From contig DAOUBW010000014.1 of NCBI GenBank assembly GCA_034432555.1, positions 1 through 64,000 on the forward strand: DNA of 64,000 nt. Reading direction: 5' to 3'. This document shows positions 42,322 to 51,160 of the stretch, piece by piece. The notes under the pieces are model-generated. The model had not been told where the DNA came from, did not search any database, and was given only the letters and a program-made list of their open reading frames with translations. Every line of letters begins with the position of its first letter. Positions within the stretch are counted from its first letter, which is position 1. The stretch is from CP2-2F sp034432555. GTDB lineage: Bacteria > Chloroflexota > Anaerolineae > Aggregatilineales > UBA2796. A program made the position numbers and the translations under genes.

Positions 42322-42416
42322 GGATGAAGTGTCCTATCTCAGGCTTGGGCAAGAAATCGCCTTAAGCATACACGCCTTGCCGCAGTCGGTCAAACCCGCT
42401 AGGCGGCATGATCTTG

Positions 42417-44303
42417 CTAGAGGCTCGCCTTGATCAGCTCTGCCAGTTGGCGCGTGATGCCTTTCACCTGCATGAGTTCCTCAACACTTGCCGCACGGAT
42501 TTTATCAATGTCTTTATCGAAAGCGTTTAAGAGCGCCTTGCGCTTTGCCGCGCCGATGCCGTGAATGCTCTCCAAGCGGCTGACGACGCCCTTCTTGGCG
42601 CGCTGCTGCCGATTGGCTGTGATGGCAAAGCGGTGCGCCTCATCGCGGACGCGCTGCACTATAAAGAGCGCCTGCGAACGGCGCGGCAGCAGCACCGAAT
42701 GCACCCGATCTGGCAGGAAGATTTCTTCTTCCTGTTTGGCAAGCCCACAGACCGGCACCTGCCCGAACAGGTGAAACTGTTTCAGCACCTCCACCGCCAC
42801 ACCAAGCTGCCCCTTGCCACCATCCACAATAAGCAGATCGGGCAGCAAGCGCCACGTCTCATCATCGCCTTTCTTGCCGGGCGCCGTTACGCCTAATTCC
42901 CCACTGATGGCATCCGCATAGCGCTGAAAGCGCCGCGTCAGCGCTTCGCGCATTGCCTGAAAGTCGTTCGGTTCGCCCGCTGTGGCAACCGTTTTGATGT
43001 TGAACTTGCGGTATTCTGCCTTGCGTGCCACGCCCTGCACAAACACAACGCGGCTGGCAACGGTGGCTGTGCCTTGCAGAGTCGAGATGTCGAAGCACTC
43101 AATGCGGCTAGGCGGCACGGGCAAGTGAAGCGCGGCTTGCAGCTCGGCAATCGCCTCAGTTTGCTTGTTCGTATCGCTTGCCCACTGAGCGCGCAGCATG
43201 GTGAGCATCTCTTGCGCGTTTTCAAGGGCAATCCGCACCAGTTCAGCCTTGCTACCGCGCTGTGGCACTGTTAGCGCCACCTTTTTGCCGCCGCGCTTAT
43301 CGCGCAGCCACTGCTCCAAAAGCTGCGCCTCTGCCACTTCTTCGGGCAGCAGCACCTCGTTCGGCAGGTTGGCAGCGTTCTCATAGAATTGCAGCACAAA
43401 TTGGCGCAAAATCTCAGCGGAGTCGGTTTCATCGGCGCCATCCAGCATAAAATGCTCACGCCCTATGAGGCGTCCGCCGCGAATGAACAACACCTGCACA
43501 CAGGTATCGGTCTTTTCTTGGGCAAAAGCGATCACATCCTGATCGACATGGGCGGGGAACACAATTTTTTGCCGCTCTACGACGCGCTCCATCGCCTTCA
43601 GCCTATCTCGCAGGGCAGCGGCGCGCTCAAAGTGCAGCGACTCGGCAGCCTCGTTCATCTCAGCGCGCAGTTGGCGGATGATCGCGTCGCTCTGCCCACT
43701 GAGGAAATCCATTAGCCCTTGCAGGTTGGCGCGGTATTCCTCACGGTTCACCTTGCCAATGCAGGGCGCGTTGCACAGCTTAATATCATAGTAGAGGCAG
43801 GCGCGCTCATCCTTGCCCGTGATTTGGCGATCACAAGTCAGGTAGGGAAAGGCGCGGCGCAGCACGTCCAGCGTTTCGCGCACGCTCCAGGCGGAGGTGT
43901 AGGGACCGAAATAGCGCGAGCCATCCTGTTCCATGCGGCGGGTGATCTCGACTCGCGGAAAGTCTTCTGCCCAACGCACCGCAATGTATGGATACTTTTT
44001 ATCATCTTTGAAGCGCACATTGTAGCGCGGCTGATGCTGGCGGATCAGGTGATATTCGGTGTGCAGGGCGGCAATTTCAGTGGGCAGCACAATAAAATCA
44101 ATATGGGCGATTTCTTCGCGCAGGCGCAGCGTTTTGGGATCAAAAACGCCGCTGTCAAAGTAGCTGCGAACGCGATTGTGCAAGTCTATAGCCTTGCCAA
44201 TGTAAATGATGCTGCCATCGGCGTTTTTCATCAGATAGCAGCCGGGCTTGTGCGGCAAGTTCTTCAAGATTGCCTGCAAATGCTCAGAGGGCGCGAAAGT
44301 CAT
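42417..44303 (-). CDS. uvrC: excinuclease ABC subunit C
   Basis: UvrC makes both incisions in nucleotide excision repair. The 628 residues carry the GIY-YIG domain (GCYLMKNADGSIIYIGKAIDLHNRVRSYF split across 22-50), the four-Cys-like segment CDRQITGKDERACLYYDIKLCNAPC, the UvrB-binding helix near 195-230, the RNase-H-like C-terminal nuclease with ECFDIS and LLIVDGGKGQL, and a double helix-hairpin-helix (SIHGIGAAKRKALL, VKGITRQLAELI). No good ribosome site precedes the ATG at 44303. It is divergent from rel. Confidence 0.96.
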   Translation of the reverse strand: MTFAPSEHLQAILKNLPHKPGCYLMKNADGSIIYIGKAIDLHNRVRSYFDSGVFDPKTLRLREEIAHIDFIVLPTEIAALHTEYHLIRQHQPRYNVRFKDDKKYPYIAVRWAEDFPRVEITRRMEQDGSRYFGPYTSAWSVRETLDVLRRAFPYLTCDRQITGKDERACLYYDIKLCNAPCIGKVNREEYRANLQGLMDFLSGQSDAIIRQLRAEMNEAAESLHFERAAALRDRLKAMERVVERQKIVFPAHVDQDVIAFAQEKTDTCVQVLFIRGGRLIGREHFMLDGADETDSAEILRQFVLQFYENAANLPNEVLLPEEVAEAQLLEQWLRDKRGGKKVALTVPQRGSKAELVRIALENAQEMLTMLRAQWASDTNKQTEAIAELQAALHLPVPPSRIECFDISTLQGTATVASRVVFVQGVARKAEYRKFNIKTVATAGEPNDFQAMREALTRRFQRYADAISGELGVTAPGKKGDDETWRLLPDLLIVDGGKGQLGVAVEVLKQFHLFGQVPVCGLAKQEEEIFLPDRVHSVLLPRRSQALFIVQRVRDEAHRFAITANRQQRAKKGVVSRLESIHGIGAAKRKALLNAFDKDIDKIRAASVEELMQVKGITRQLAELIKASL

Positions 44304-44460
44304 AGGCGTAACTTTTGAATCAGGTTAGGGCTATAGGGTGCAAGTTTAACGCATCTTCGGGGCGTTGGGTAGCACGAACGTGCTGCAATACTTGCCCGCC
44401 ACGCGGATTAGCAGAGAGCGCTTTCGGGTGAGCTACGAACCTGAATTTTTGCAAAGTGTT

Positions 44461-44488
44461 TTGTCTTTCTTAACAAGTGGTGTATGAT
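44461..44488 (+). promoter_or_regulatory. promoter of the rel gene
   Basis: TTGTCT and TATGAT are spaced by 16 bases and lie 51 bases before the ATG at 44540. Confidence 0.55.
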
Positions 44489-44539
44489 AAGCTGTATATC
44501 GCAAACTGAAGGGTTCGGCGCAGAGGCGCCTATGGGCTT

Positions 44540-46756
44540 ATGGTTGCTGCTGTGAATGAGAGTGTCCCGTCTGATCTTGATCCCATTTTCAAGAGCCAAC
44601 CAAAACTCTCGCCGGAGGAACGTGCCCTTGTGGTGCGTGCCTACCACTTTGCGGCGAAAGCCCACGCCACAGCGGCGCGCAAAAGTGGTGAACCTTTCAT
44701 CACGCACCCGGTGGCGGTGGCTCAAATCCTTGCCGATTTGCACCTTGATGCGCCGACCCTTGCGGCTGCCCTGCTGCATGATGTTGCCGAAGACGTAAAA
44801 GAAATCACAATAGAGGAGATTGAGCGCACCTTTGGAGCGGAGGTTGCTCAGTTGGTGGATGGCGTTACCAAGCTGGAAAAACTGCCCACCGATACAACTG
44901 CCATGAAGAACGGCAAAGCGGGCGACCGCGAGGCAGAGACGCTCCGCAAAATCTTCCTCTCCATGAACAACGATATTCGCGTGGTGCTGATTAAGCTGGC
45001 AGACCGCCTGCATAACATGCGGACGCTTGGCTACATGCAGCCCGAAAGACAGATGAAGAAGGCACGCGAAACGATGGATATTTTCGCGCCTTTGGCAAAT
45101 CGGCTGGGCATTTGGCAGATGAAGTGGGAGTTGGAAGACCTCAGCTTTCGCTATCTGAACCCAGAGAAATACAAAGAGATCGCCACACAGCTTGCTGTGC
45201 GGCGCATTGAGCGCGAGAAATACCTAGAGGCGGTCAAAGCGCGTTTGGTCAAAGAGATCAGCGCGTTGGGCATTCCCAATGTGCATGTCAGCGCACGCCC
45301 TAAGCACATCTACAGCATCTACCGCAAGATGGAGCGCAAGCGCATCGCCTTTGACCAAGTCTATGATATTCACGCATTGCGCGTGGTTGTGCCGGAAAAA
45401 GTGCAGTGCTATCAGGTTTTGGGCGTTGTCCACAGCATTTGGCGCCCTGTGCCGGGCGAATTTGATGACTACATCGCCTCGCCCAAGAACAATTTCTACC
45501 AAAGCCTGCACACTGCCATTGTGGATGATCAAGGCAAGACGGTTGAGGTGCAAATCCGCACGCCGGAGATGCACGAACATGCCGAATATGGTATTGCGGC
45601 ACACTGGCGCTATAAAGAAGGCACCGCGCACGATAAGCAGTTTGAGGAACGCCTGCGCTACCTACGCCGCCTGATTGAATCAGCCGCCGAAGATGTGAGC
45701 GCCAACTCTGACGCGCAAGAATTCGTCAGCGCCATGCGCTCAGACGTCTTTCAGAACCGTGTCTATGTCTTCACGCCTAAAGGCGACGTGATTGATCTGC
45801 CTAGCGGCGCCACGCCGATTGACTTTGCCTATCACATCCACACCGATGTTGGGCATCGCTGCCGTGGTGCGCGTGTGAATGGCGCGCAGGTCAGCCTTGA
45901 TTATCGCCTCAAATCGGGTGATCGCGTCGAGATTCTGACCAGCAACAAGCGCGCCGGACCGAGCCTCGACTGGCTGAATCCGAGTTTGGGCTATGTGCAA
46001 ACATCGCGGGCGCGCAGCAAGGTGCAAGCATGGTTCAAGCGCGTAGACCGTGAGAAGAACATCGCGCTTGGGCGAGATGTGGTAGACCGCGAACTGCGGC
46101 GTTTAGGCTTATCCGGCAAGCCGCGTGAAGAAGTGGCGGCGCTCTTTGGTTTTGCGAAGGTGGAAGATTTCTTCTCTCAGGTGGGCTATGGCGATATCAG
46201 CGCGCCGAACATTGCCACCAAAGTGCTGGAGGCAGACCGTAAGGCGCAGCGTGAGGCAGCCGCCAACGAACTTGTGCCGACCACTGAAGCACAAACGCGC
46301 CCTGTCAATGCCTCCGACGGCATAGATATCATGGGCGGATCGGGCATGTTGATCACGCTGGGGCGCTGTTGTAACCCGGTGCGCGGCGATCAGATTGTCG
46401 GCTATATCACACGCGGCAAGGGCGTTACCGTCCACCGTGCCGACTGTCCGAATGTCATCAACAGCCCTGAGACGGAACGCTTCATCAACGTGAACTGGGG
46501 TAGTGCTGTGGAGAAGGCATACCCTGTGCCGATTGTGATCACTGCCTACGACCGTGAAGGCTTGATGCGCGATGTAGGCGCCGTGACTGCCAACGAGAAC
46601 ATCAACATCGCCGATCTGCGCGTGCAGACGCGCAACAGCATCGCTACAATCTTCCTGACCATTGAGATGGAGAACCTCGAACAGCTTTCCCGCGTGCTGG
46701 CAAAGATCGAGATGCTGCCAAACGTCATTGAAGCGCGCCGCCGCACGAGCATGTAG
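44540..46756 (+). CDS. rel: bifunctional (p)ppGpp synthetase/hydrolase (Rel/RSH)
   Basis: The stringent-response enzyme makes and degrades (p)ppGpp. The 738 residues hold an HD hydrolase domain with the HD pair at 80-81 (LLHDVAED) and ITHPVAVA before it. The synthetase domain has RPKHIYSIYRKM, DIHALRVVV, GEFDDYIASPKNNFYQSLHT and VEVQIRTPEMHEHAEYGIAAHW. The TGS domain follows with VYVFTPKGDVIDLPSGATPIDFA, then a zinc-finger-like GRCCNPVRGD segment and a C-terminal ACT domain. Both catalytic sites look intact. The ribosome site is weak. A small membrane-protein gene follows three bases after the stop. Confidence 0.95.
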   Translation: MVAAVNESVPSDLDPIFKSQPKLSPEERALVVRAYHFAAKAHATAARKSGEPFITHPVAVAQILADLHLDAPTLAAALLHDVAEDVKEITIEEIERTFGAEVAQLVDGVTKLEKLPTDTTAMKNGKAGDREAETLRKIFLSMNNDIRVVLIKLADRLHNMRTLGYMQPERQMKKARETMDIFAPLANRLGIWQMKWELEDLSFRYLNPEKYKEIATQLAVRRIEREKYLEAVKARLVKEISALGIPNVHVSARPKHIYSIYRKMERKRIAFDQVYDIHALRVVVPEKVQCYQVLGVVHSIWRPVPGEFDDYIASPKNNFYQSLHTAIVDDQGKTVEVQIRTPEMHEHAEYGIAAHWRYKEGTAHDKQFEERLRYLRRLIESAAEDVSANSDAQEFVSAMRSDVFQNRVYVFTPKGDVIDLPSGATPIDFAYHIHTDVGHRCRGARVNGAQVSLDYRLKSGDRVEILTSNKRAGPSLDWLNPSLGYVQTSRARSKVQAWFKRVDREKNIALGRDVVDRELRRLGLSGKPREEVAALFGFAKVEDFFSQVGYGDISAPNIATKVLEADRKAQREAAANELVPTTEAQTRPVNASDGIDIMGGSGMLITLGRCCNPVRGDQIVGYITRGKGVTVHRADCPNVINSPETERFINVNWGSAVEKAYPVPIVITAYDREGLMRDVGAVTANENINIADLRVQTRNSIATIFLTIEMENLEQLSRVLAKIEMLPNVIEARRRTSM

Positions 46757-46759
46757 CTG

Positions 46760-47230
46760 ATGAGCAGCTTACCACGCGAACAAAGCAGCACCGCTGCCAG
46801 CCGCGCCAAGAGCAGCCCGCTAACGCCTGCTCAGCAGCGCGCCCTTGCCCGCAAACGCCTGCGCGCCGACCAAAACGGCGTGCTGATTGCCGCTGTCCTA
46901 ATCGGCGGCGGCGGCTGGCTGCTGCTCTACCGCTTGGTGGAAAGCACACCGCCGCTTGCCTTTCCACGTTGGCTGTTCTTCATCCTGCTCTATCTGGCGG
47001 TCACTGGCAGCACGCTGCCCCTGATCGGCTACTTGCATCGGCGTTTCAGCCGTTACAATCCGCCGACCGGTGGCGTGATTTTGCGGCAGGGCATGTGGTT
47101 CGGCTTGTTGGCAGTCACGTTGGCATGGCTGCAAATGACGCGCGCGCTGACGTTGGCAAGCGCTGGTTTCCTGATCCTCGCCCTAGCCGTTATCGAGGCG
47201 TTCTTGCAGCTGCGCGAACGCTCAAGCTAA
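46760..47230 (+). CDS. four-helix membrane protein, unknown function
   Basis: The 156-residue protein has a basic, disordered N-terminus (about 1-38) followed by four membrane helices: GVLIAAVLIGGGGWLLLYRL, WLFFILLYLAVTGSTLPLIGYL, GMWFGLLAVTLAWLQ and LTLASAGFLILALAVIEAFLQL. I do not recognise the family. The start lies three bases after the rel stop, so it is co-transcribed with the stringent-response enzyme. Its TAA stop overlaps the TAG stop of the convergent mltG gene, leaving no room for a terminator. Confidence 0.75.
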   Translation: MSSLPREQSSTAASRAKSSPLTPAQQRALARKRLRADQNGVLIAAVLIGGGGWLLLYRLVESTPPLAFPRWLFFILLYLAVTGSTLPLIGYLHRRFSRYNPPTGGVILRQGMWFGLLAVTLAWLQMTRALTLASAGFLILALAVIEAFLQLRERSS

Positions 47231-48396
47231 TCGCAGGCGCGGCTGTGTTCTGCCAGCGATAGGCTGAAAATGTGCCGTCCGCCGCTATTTGGGCAGGCGC
47301 GGAAGTAGGCGAAATTGGTGCGCTCAGGGTAGATCGCTGCCATGATAGATGCCAAGCCGGGCGAACAGATTGGCGTTGGTGGCAAGCCTGTGTTCAGGTA
47401 AGTGTTGTAGGGCGATTGCACACTGCGATAATCGGCAGGCGTAAGGCGCGCCCACCACGTTTGGGGATCGCGGCTGTTGCCCAAGGCGTACTGAATGGTC
47501 GGATCGGCATCTAAGGTCATCGGAAAGTTCGGATTGGGCAGATCGCGTGTGCCGTTGAACAGCCGATTGAGGTAGACGCCGGCAATACGTGGACGCTCAT
47601 CATCAAAGATTGCCTCGCGCTGCACAATGCTTGCCAACGTCACCGCCTGATAGAGCGACAAGCCACCTGCTTCGGCGGCGGCGCGCATTTGCGGAGTCAC
47701 CCGCATCTCAAAGTTCGCCAACATGCGCGCCACAAGGTCGTTCAGTGTGCCACAGGATGGCAGCGTATAGGTATCGGGAAACAAGAAGCCTTCCAGCGAA
47801 CGTCCGACAGGCACACCAACCTGCGCCGCAAAATTGCCCACCACGCCGGGCTGCGATCCAGCGCCCATGCCCACCAAGTCCATAAATTCGGCGCCTGTGA
47901 AGGTCAAGCCGTTGGTGCGGTCAATAGCGGCGGCGATCTCTTCCAAACGCCAACCTTCCAAGACGCGGAAGGTGATGGTATCGGCGCTGGCATCCGTCAG
48001 TTTTTGGGCAAGCTGCGGCAAGGTCAGCGTGCGTTGCAGCGAGAACGTGCCAGCTTGCAGGCGCGCATCAATGTTGAAATAGCGCACATAGGCGCGGAAC
48101 AAATCTGCATCTAAGGCAAAGCCTTGCGCTGCCAACTGCTGCGCGATGTCCGTTGCGTCGGCGCCGCGTGGCACCGTGAAACAGACCGTGCCTGCTTCCG
48201 CGCCAAGCGGACGGTTAAGCTCACTGCTGCGGAAGGTAAGCCGCAGCCGCAGCACAATCGCCTCTAACGGATTCAGGTGCGGCGTGCTGCGTGCGGATAC
48301 AAAGATCACGCCGACCAACGCTGCGCACACCAAGCCGCCGATCAGCAGCGCAGGAATAATAAGGGCGCGCCCTGAAATGCGAGTACCGTTTCCCAT
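47227..48396 (-). CDS. mltG: endolytic murein transglycosylase MltG
   Basis: MltG cuts nascent peptidoglycan strands in the outer face of the inner membrane. The 389-residue protein has one N-terminal helix (about 12-34), a LysM-like domain (VPRGADATDIAQQLAAQG..LQAGTF), and the YceG catalytic domain. That domain has LEGFLFPDTYTLP, LASIVQREA carrying the catalytic Glu, VYLNRL, ADPTIQYALG and SPYNTYLNTGLPPTPICSPG. AAAGG lies eight bases before the ATG at 48396. The gene begins one base after the stop of the GT39-like gene, placing it third in that operon. Confidence 0.92.
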   Translation of the reverse strand: MGNGTRISGRALIIPALLIGGLVCAALVGVIFVSARSTPHLNPLEAIVLRLRLTFRSSELNRPLGAEAGTVCFTVPRGADATDIAQQLAAQGFALDADLFRAYVRYFNIDARLQAGTFSLQRTLTLPQLAQKLTDASADTITFRVLEGWRLEEIAAAIDRTNGLTFTGAEFMDLVGMGAGSQPGVVGNFAAQVGVPVGRSLEGFLFPDTYTLPSCGTLNDLVARMLANFEMRVTPQMRAAAEAGGLSLYQAVTLASIVQREAIFDDERPRIAGVYLNRLFNGTRDLPNPNFPMTLDADPTIQYALGNSRDPQTWWARLTPADYRSVQSPYNTYLNTGLPPTPICSPGLASIMAAIYPERTNFAYFRACPNSGGRHIFSLSLAEHSRACD

Positions 48397-48397
48397 C

Positions 48398-49729
48398 TTA
48401 GGAGCCTTTCACAGGTGCTTCTTGATCGCGGCGCACCAAAAGCCGCCCTATGCCTTCTGCGGCAAGGATGATCGCCACCAAGAGCAGCGGCAGATAGTAG
48501 CGCTGCCAGTTCATCGGCACGATAGCCGCCGCCAAGACTGCCGAAACTGCCCACAACAAAATCGCCCAGGCGATCAAATTGCGCCGCAGCGCCTCGTAAA
48601 TCAGCGTCACCAAGCCCAGCGCGGCAAGCGCTGTTAAGCCCAAGCCAATTGGCACGCCCCAATCCCAACCGTTGGTGGCAGCGTTCTGATAAGTGGTGAT
48701 TTGCTCATCCAGAATGCCTGCCCAGGTTGGCGCCTCAAAATATTGGGGTGCGCTCAGAAAGGGCTGCGTCAGGATGGCGGCGATCCGCTCCCCAAAGCTC
48801 TGATAGGCAAGCGTGGTGTCCGTCGTTTGGAGTGCGATCAGCTCAGTGCGTGCGGCAAGCATAGCGCGCAGCGTCCCCAGTGGATCACCCCAAAAATGCG
48901 GTGAGAGCGCAAACCACGTCAGCACGCCGATCAAGCCCGCCAAGCTGACCCACATCAACGGACGCAGCGGGCGGATTGGTTTGTGGCGTACTATGCCCGT
49001 CACCAGCGCAGCCGTTAGCACCGCGCCCGCCACAATGACGCCGGTGTGTTTGCTGGCAACCGTCAAGCCGATCAGGATGCCTAGGACGGCATAGCGCACC
49101 AACGGCGGCAGTCTCACCATGAAGCCGCGCGCATTAGCGCTGTGTTCTGCCACAATGAGCGCTACCAACCAATACATGCTGAACAGCGAGAAAAAGATCA
49201 GGCTGCCTTCCATCATGGCGCGCCTGCCGTTCAGCAAAATTACGGGATGCAGTGCGTAGAGCAGCGCCGACGGATAAGCAAGCGCACGCAGCCGCAAATG
49301 CCAGCCCAACATGAAGATCGGGACGACTGCCAACGCCGTCAGCGCCGCTGATGTCCAACGGGCAAGGTGCAGGCTTGCCACATCTGGCACGTTGCCGGCG
49401 GCAGTGTTCCATTCAAGCGGCATCGCCCAAGCGTAGATGTTGGGCAGCCCTTCGGCAGTGCGCCCACTGGCAGCCCATAGCAGCCCGATCAGGTTCTTTT
49501 GCAAGGTGCCGTTCAAAAGCCGCAGATATTGGAGCGTATCAACCTCAAGCGGCGGTGTGAAGACAAGCGCGGCGCTGCCCTGATCGCGCAGCGTGAAATA
49601 ATCACGTGCCATCGCTATCTGCATGTATTCATCGGCGTGCGGCGGCACTTGTGTTGTGCCGTAGAGGATGTAGAGCATCAGCGCCAGCAGAAAGGCACCA
49701 TCGGCAAGGCGTTTGCGGCTATCGGGCAT
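48398..49729 (-). CDS. GT39-like membrane glycosyltransferase, copy 2
   Basis: The 443-residue polytopic protein (about 10-11 helices) has the first-loop acidic pair of GT-C enzymes in PPHADEYMQIAMARDYF near 31-47. The second loop has LHLARWTSAALTAL and the fourth segment ILLNGRRAMMEGSLIFFSLFSMYWL, the usual GT39 R-x-x-x-E region. Such enzymes move a sugar from a polyprenyl phosphate to a protein or glycan on the outer face. It overlaps the preceding paralogue by 11 bases and is followed by mltG after one base. The acceptor is unknown. Confidence 0.78.
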   Translation of the reverse strand: MPDSRKRLADGAFLLALMLYILYGTTQVPPHADEYMQIAMARDYFTLRDQGSAALVFTPPLEVDTLQYLRLLNGTLQKNLIGLLWAASGRTAEGLPNIYAWAMPLEWNTAAGNVPDVASLHLARWTSAALTALAVVPIFMLGWHLRLRALAYPSALLYALHPVILLNGRRAMMEGSLIFFSLFSMYWLVALIVAEHSANARGFMVRLPPLVRYAVLGILIGLTVASKHTGVIVAGAVLTAALVTGIVRHKPIRPLRPLMWVSLAGLIGVLTWFALSPHFWGDPLGTLRAMLAARTELIALQTTDTTLAYQSFGERIAAILTQPFLSAPQYFEAPTWAGILDEQITTYQNAATNGWDWGVPIGLGLTALAALGLVTLIYEALRRNLIAWAILLWAVSAVLAAAIVPMNWQRYYLPLLLVAIILAAEGIGRLLVRRDQEAPVKGS

Positions 49730-50996
49730 TTGGTGACCTCATCGGCAGAAACAGGGCGCTGAGCCTTGCGACGCCAAGAGCTGCCAACAGCGCTGAGGGA
49801 AAACTCAAAGGCAGGTAGTAGCGCTGCCAGAGCAGCGGATTGGTCAGAAAAAGCCCTGCTGCCATGCCAAACAGCGGAATGCTGATCAGGGCGGCGGCGC
49901 GCTGTTTGGGCAAGCTGAAGCTGCCGATCAGCAGTAGTGCATAGACCAACGGCGCCGCCGCATACCATGCCACGCCTTGCGCGCCATTTTCATAGCTGCG
50001 GATCGATTCTGCCAGCCAGTCTTGCCAAGCATGGTTGGTGTCTTCAAAATATTGTGGCGCGCCGAACGGAAAGGCGACGAGCGCCACCAGACGATCCGCA
50101 ACGGTTGTGTCACGCCCAAAGGCGTTCGTTTGGATGGCAATCAGTTCGGCACGCAGGCGCAGCACCTCTCGCGGCACGCCGAGCGGATCAGACCACCAAG
50201 CAGGGTTAAGTGCCAAAAAGAGCACACCCATCAGCGCCGCCGCAAGGGCGAGCCTGCGCAGCGTGCGAGCAAAATTTGCTCTGCCCAGCCACAGCAGCGC
50301 GGCAAAAATTGGCGCAATCAGCAGCAGGTTGGTGTGTTTAGCGGCAAGCGCCACACCACACGCTGCGCCAAGCAGCAGCCAGCCGCCATAGCGCGTTTTG
50401 CCCGCCGCCAAGCGCGCCGCCGCCAACCAAATCAGCGCGGCGCCTAAGAGCGCCACACCCTCAAAGACGGCACGCCGACCGTTCAACAGCACCGCCGGCA
50501 TGAATGCCAAGATGAGTAGGGCAACATAGGCAGGCTGCCTGCCCAGCAAGCGCCGCGCCGCCGCAAAAAAACAGGCAAGGGCAAGGCACAGCATCAGCGC
50601 AGATGCCCACCGCCCAACGAATAGCACGTCAGGGCGCGGAAAATGCCCATAGTATTGATTCACCCACCAATCGGCAGCCCAATCCCACATGCCGTGCAGC
50701 GCATCGGCGCCGATGCCCACCACCTGGAGCGCCACGCCGTACACAAAGGGCGCCAGCGTGCCATTCAGCACGCGCAGTTCTTGCGCGCCGCGCCCTAGCG
50801 ATTCAGTGATTTTCGGTTGATAGTAAAGCGCGCTAACATCTTCGTTGGTCAGGCGAAACCAATCGTTCGTCATGCCTAAAATGGTAGATTCATCGCCATG
50901 AAAAGGGGCGGCTGCCACACCGAGCAAGGCGTAGAGCAGCAGGGCGCTCATCCACAGCGAATCGGCAAGGCGGCGGAGCGCCTGTGTATGTTTCAT
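49719..50996 (-). CDS. GT39-like membrane glycosyltransferase, copy 1
   Basis: The 425-residue paralogue of the next gene shares APFHGDESTILGMTNDWF (acidic pair near 33-34), DVLFVGRWASALMLCLAL, AVLLNGRRAVFEGVALLGAALIWL and the outer loop FPFGAPQYFEDTNHAWQDWL, which parallels FLSAPQYFEAPTWAG in copy 2. Both probably use a lipid-linked sugar. It is the first gene of the operon, with a near-consensus promoter at 51037-51065. The ribosome site is weak. The pair may glycosylate the same surface polymer in two steps. Confidence 0.78.
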   Translation of the reverse strand: MKHTQALRRLADSLWMSALLLYALLGVAAAPFHGDESTILGMTNDWFRLTNEDVSALYYQPKITESLGRGAQELRVLNGTLAPFVYGVALQVVGIGADALHGMWDWAADWWVNQYYGHFPRPDVLFVGRWASALMLCLALACFFAAARRLLGRQPAYVALLILAFMPAVLLNGRRAVFEGVALLGAALIWLAAARLAAGKTRYGGWLLLGAACGVALAAKHTNLLLIAPIFAALLWLGRANFARTLRRLALAAALMGVLFLALNPAWWSDPLGVPREVLRLRAELIAIQTNAFGRDTTVADRLVALVAFPFGAPQYFEDTNHAWQDWLAESIRSYENGAQGVAWYAAAPLVYALLLIGSFSLPKQRAAALISIPLFGMAAGLFLTNPLLWQRYYLPLSFPSALLAALGVARLSALFLPMRSPNAR

Positions 50997-51036
50997 GGCG
51001 TTTGCTTTGGAGTCTTTCTGTTCATCACGGGCAGGG

Positions 51037-51065
51037 ATTGTAGCCTATGCGGTGTGTGCTGCCAA
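51037..51065 (-). promoter_or_regulatory. promoter of the GT39-GT39-mltG operon
   Basis: On the minus strand TTGGCA and TACAAT are separated by 17 bases. The predicted leader is about 35 bases. Confidence 0.7.
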
Positions 51066-51099
51066 ACGACGCTTCCCCTACGCGCCGCCTAGAAATGCA

Positions 51100-51126
51100 C
51101 GTGGGCGGTTCATAAGACCGCCCACG
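51100..51126 (-). terminator. terminator of the GlmL-like operon
   Basis: CGTGGGCGGT and ACCGCCCACG form a perfect 10-bp stem with a 7-base loop, 34 bases past the stop at 51161. A short T-rich stretch follows on the minus strand. It separates this operon from the GT39 promoter. Confidence 0.65.
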
Positions 51127-51160
51127 CGTGTTGTGGCTGAGCAGCAGGATGTGCCGCCGT

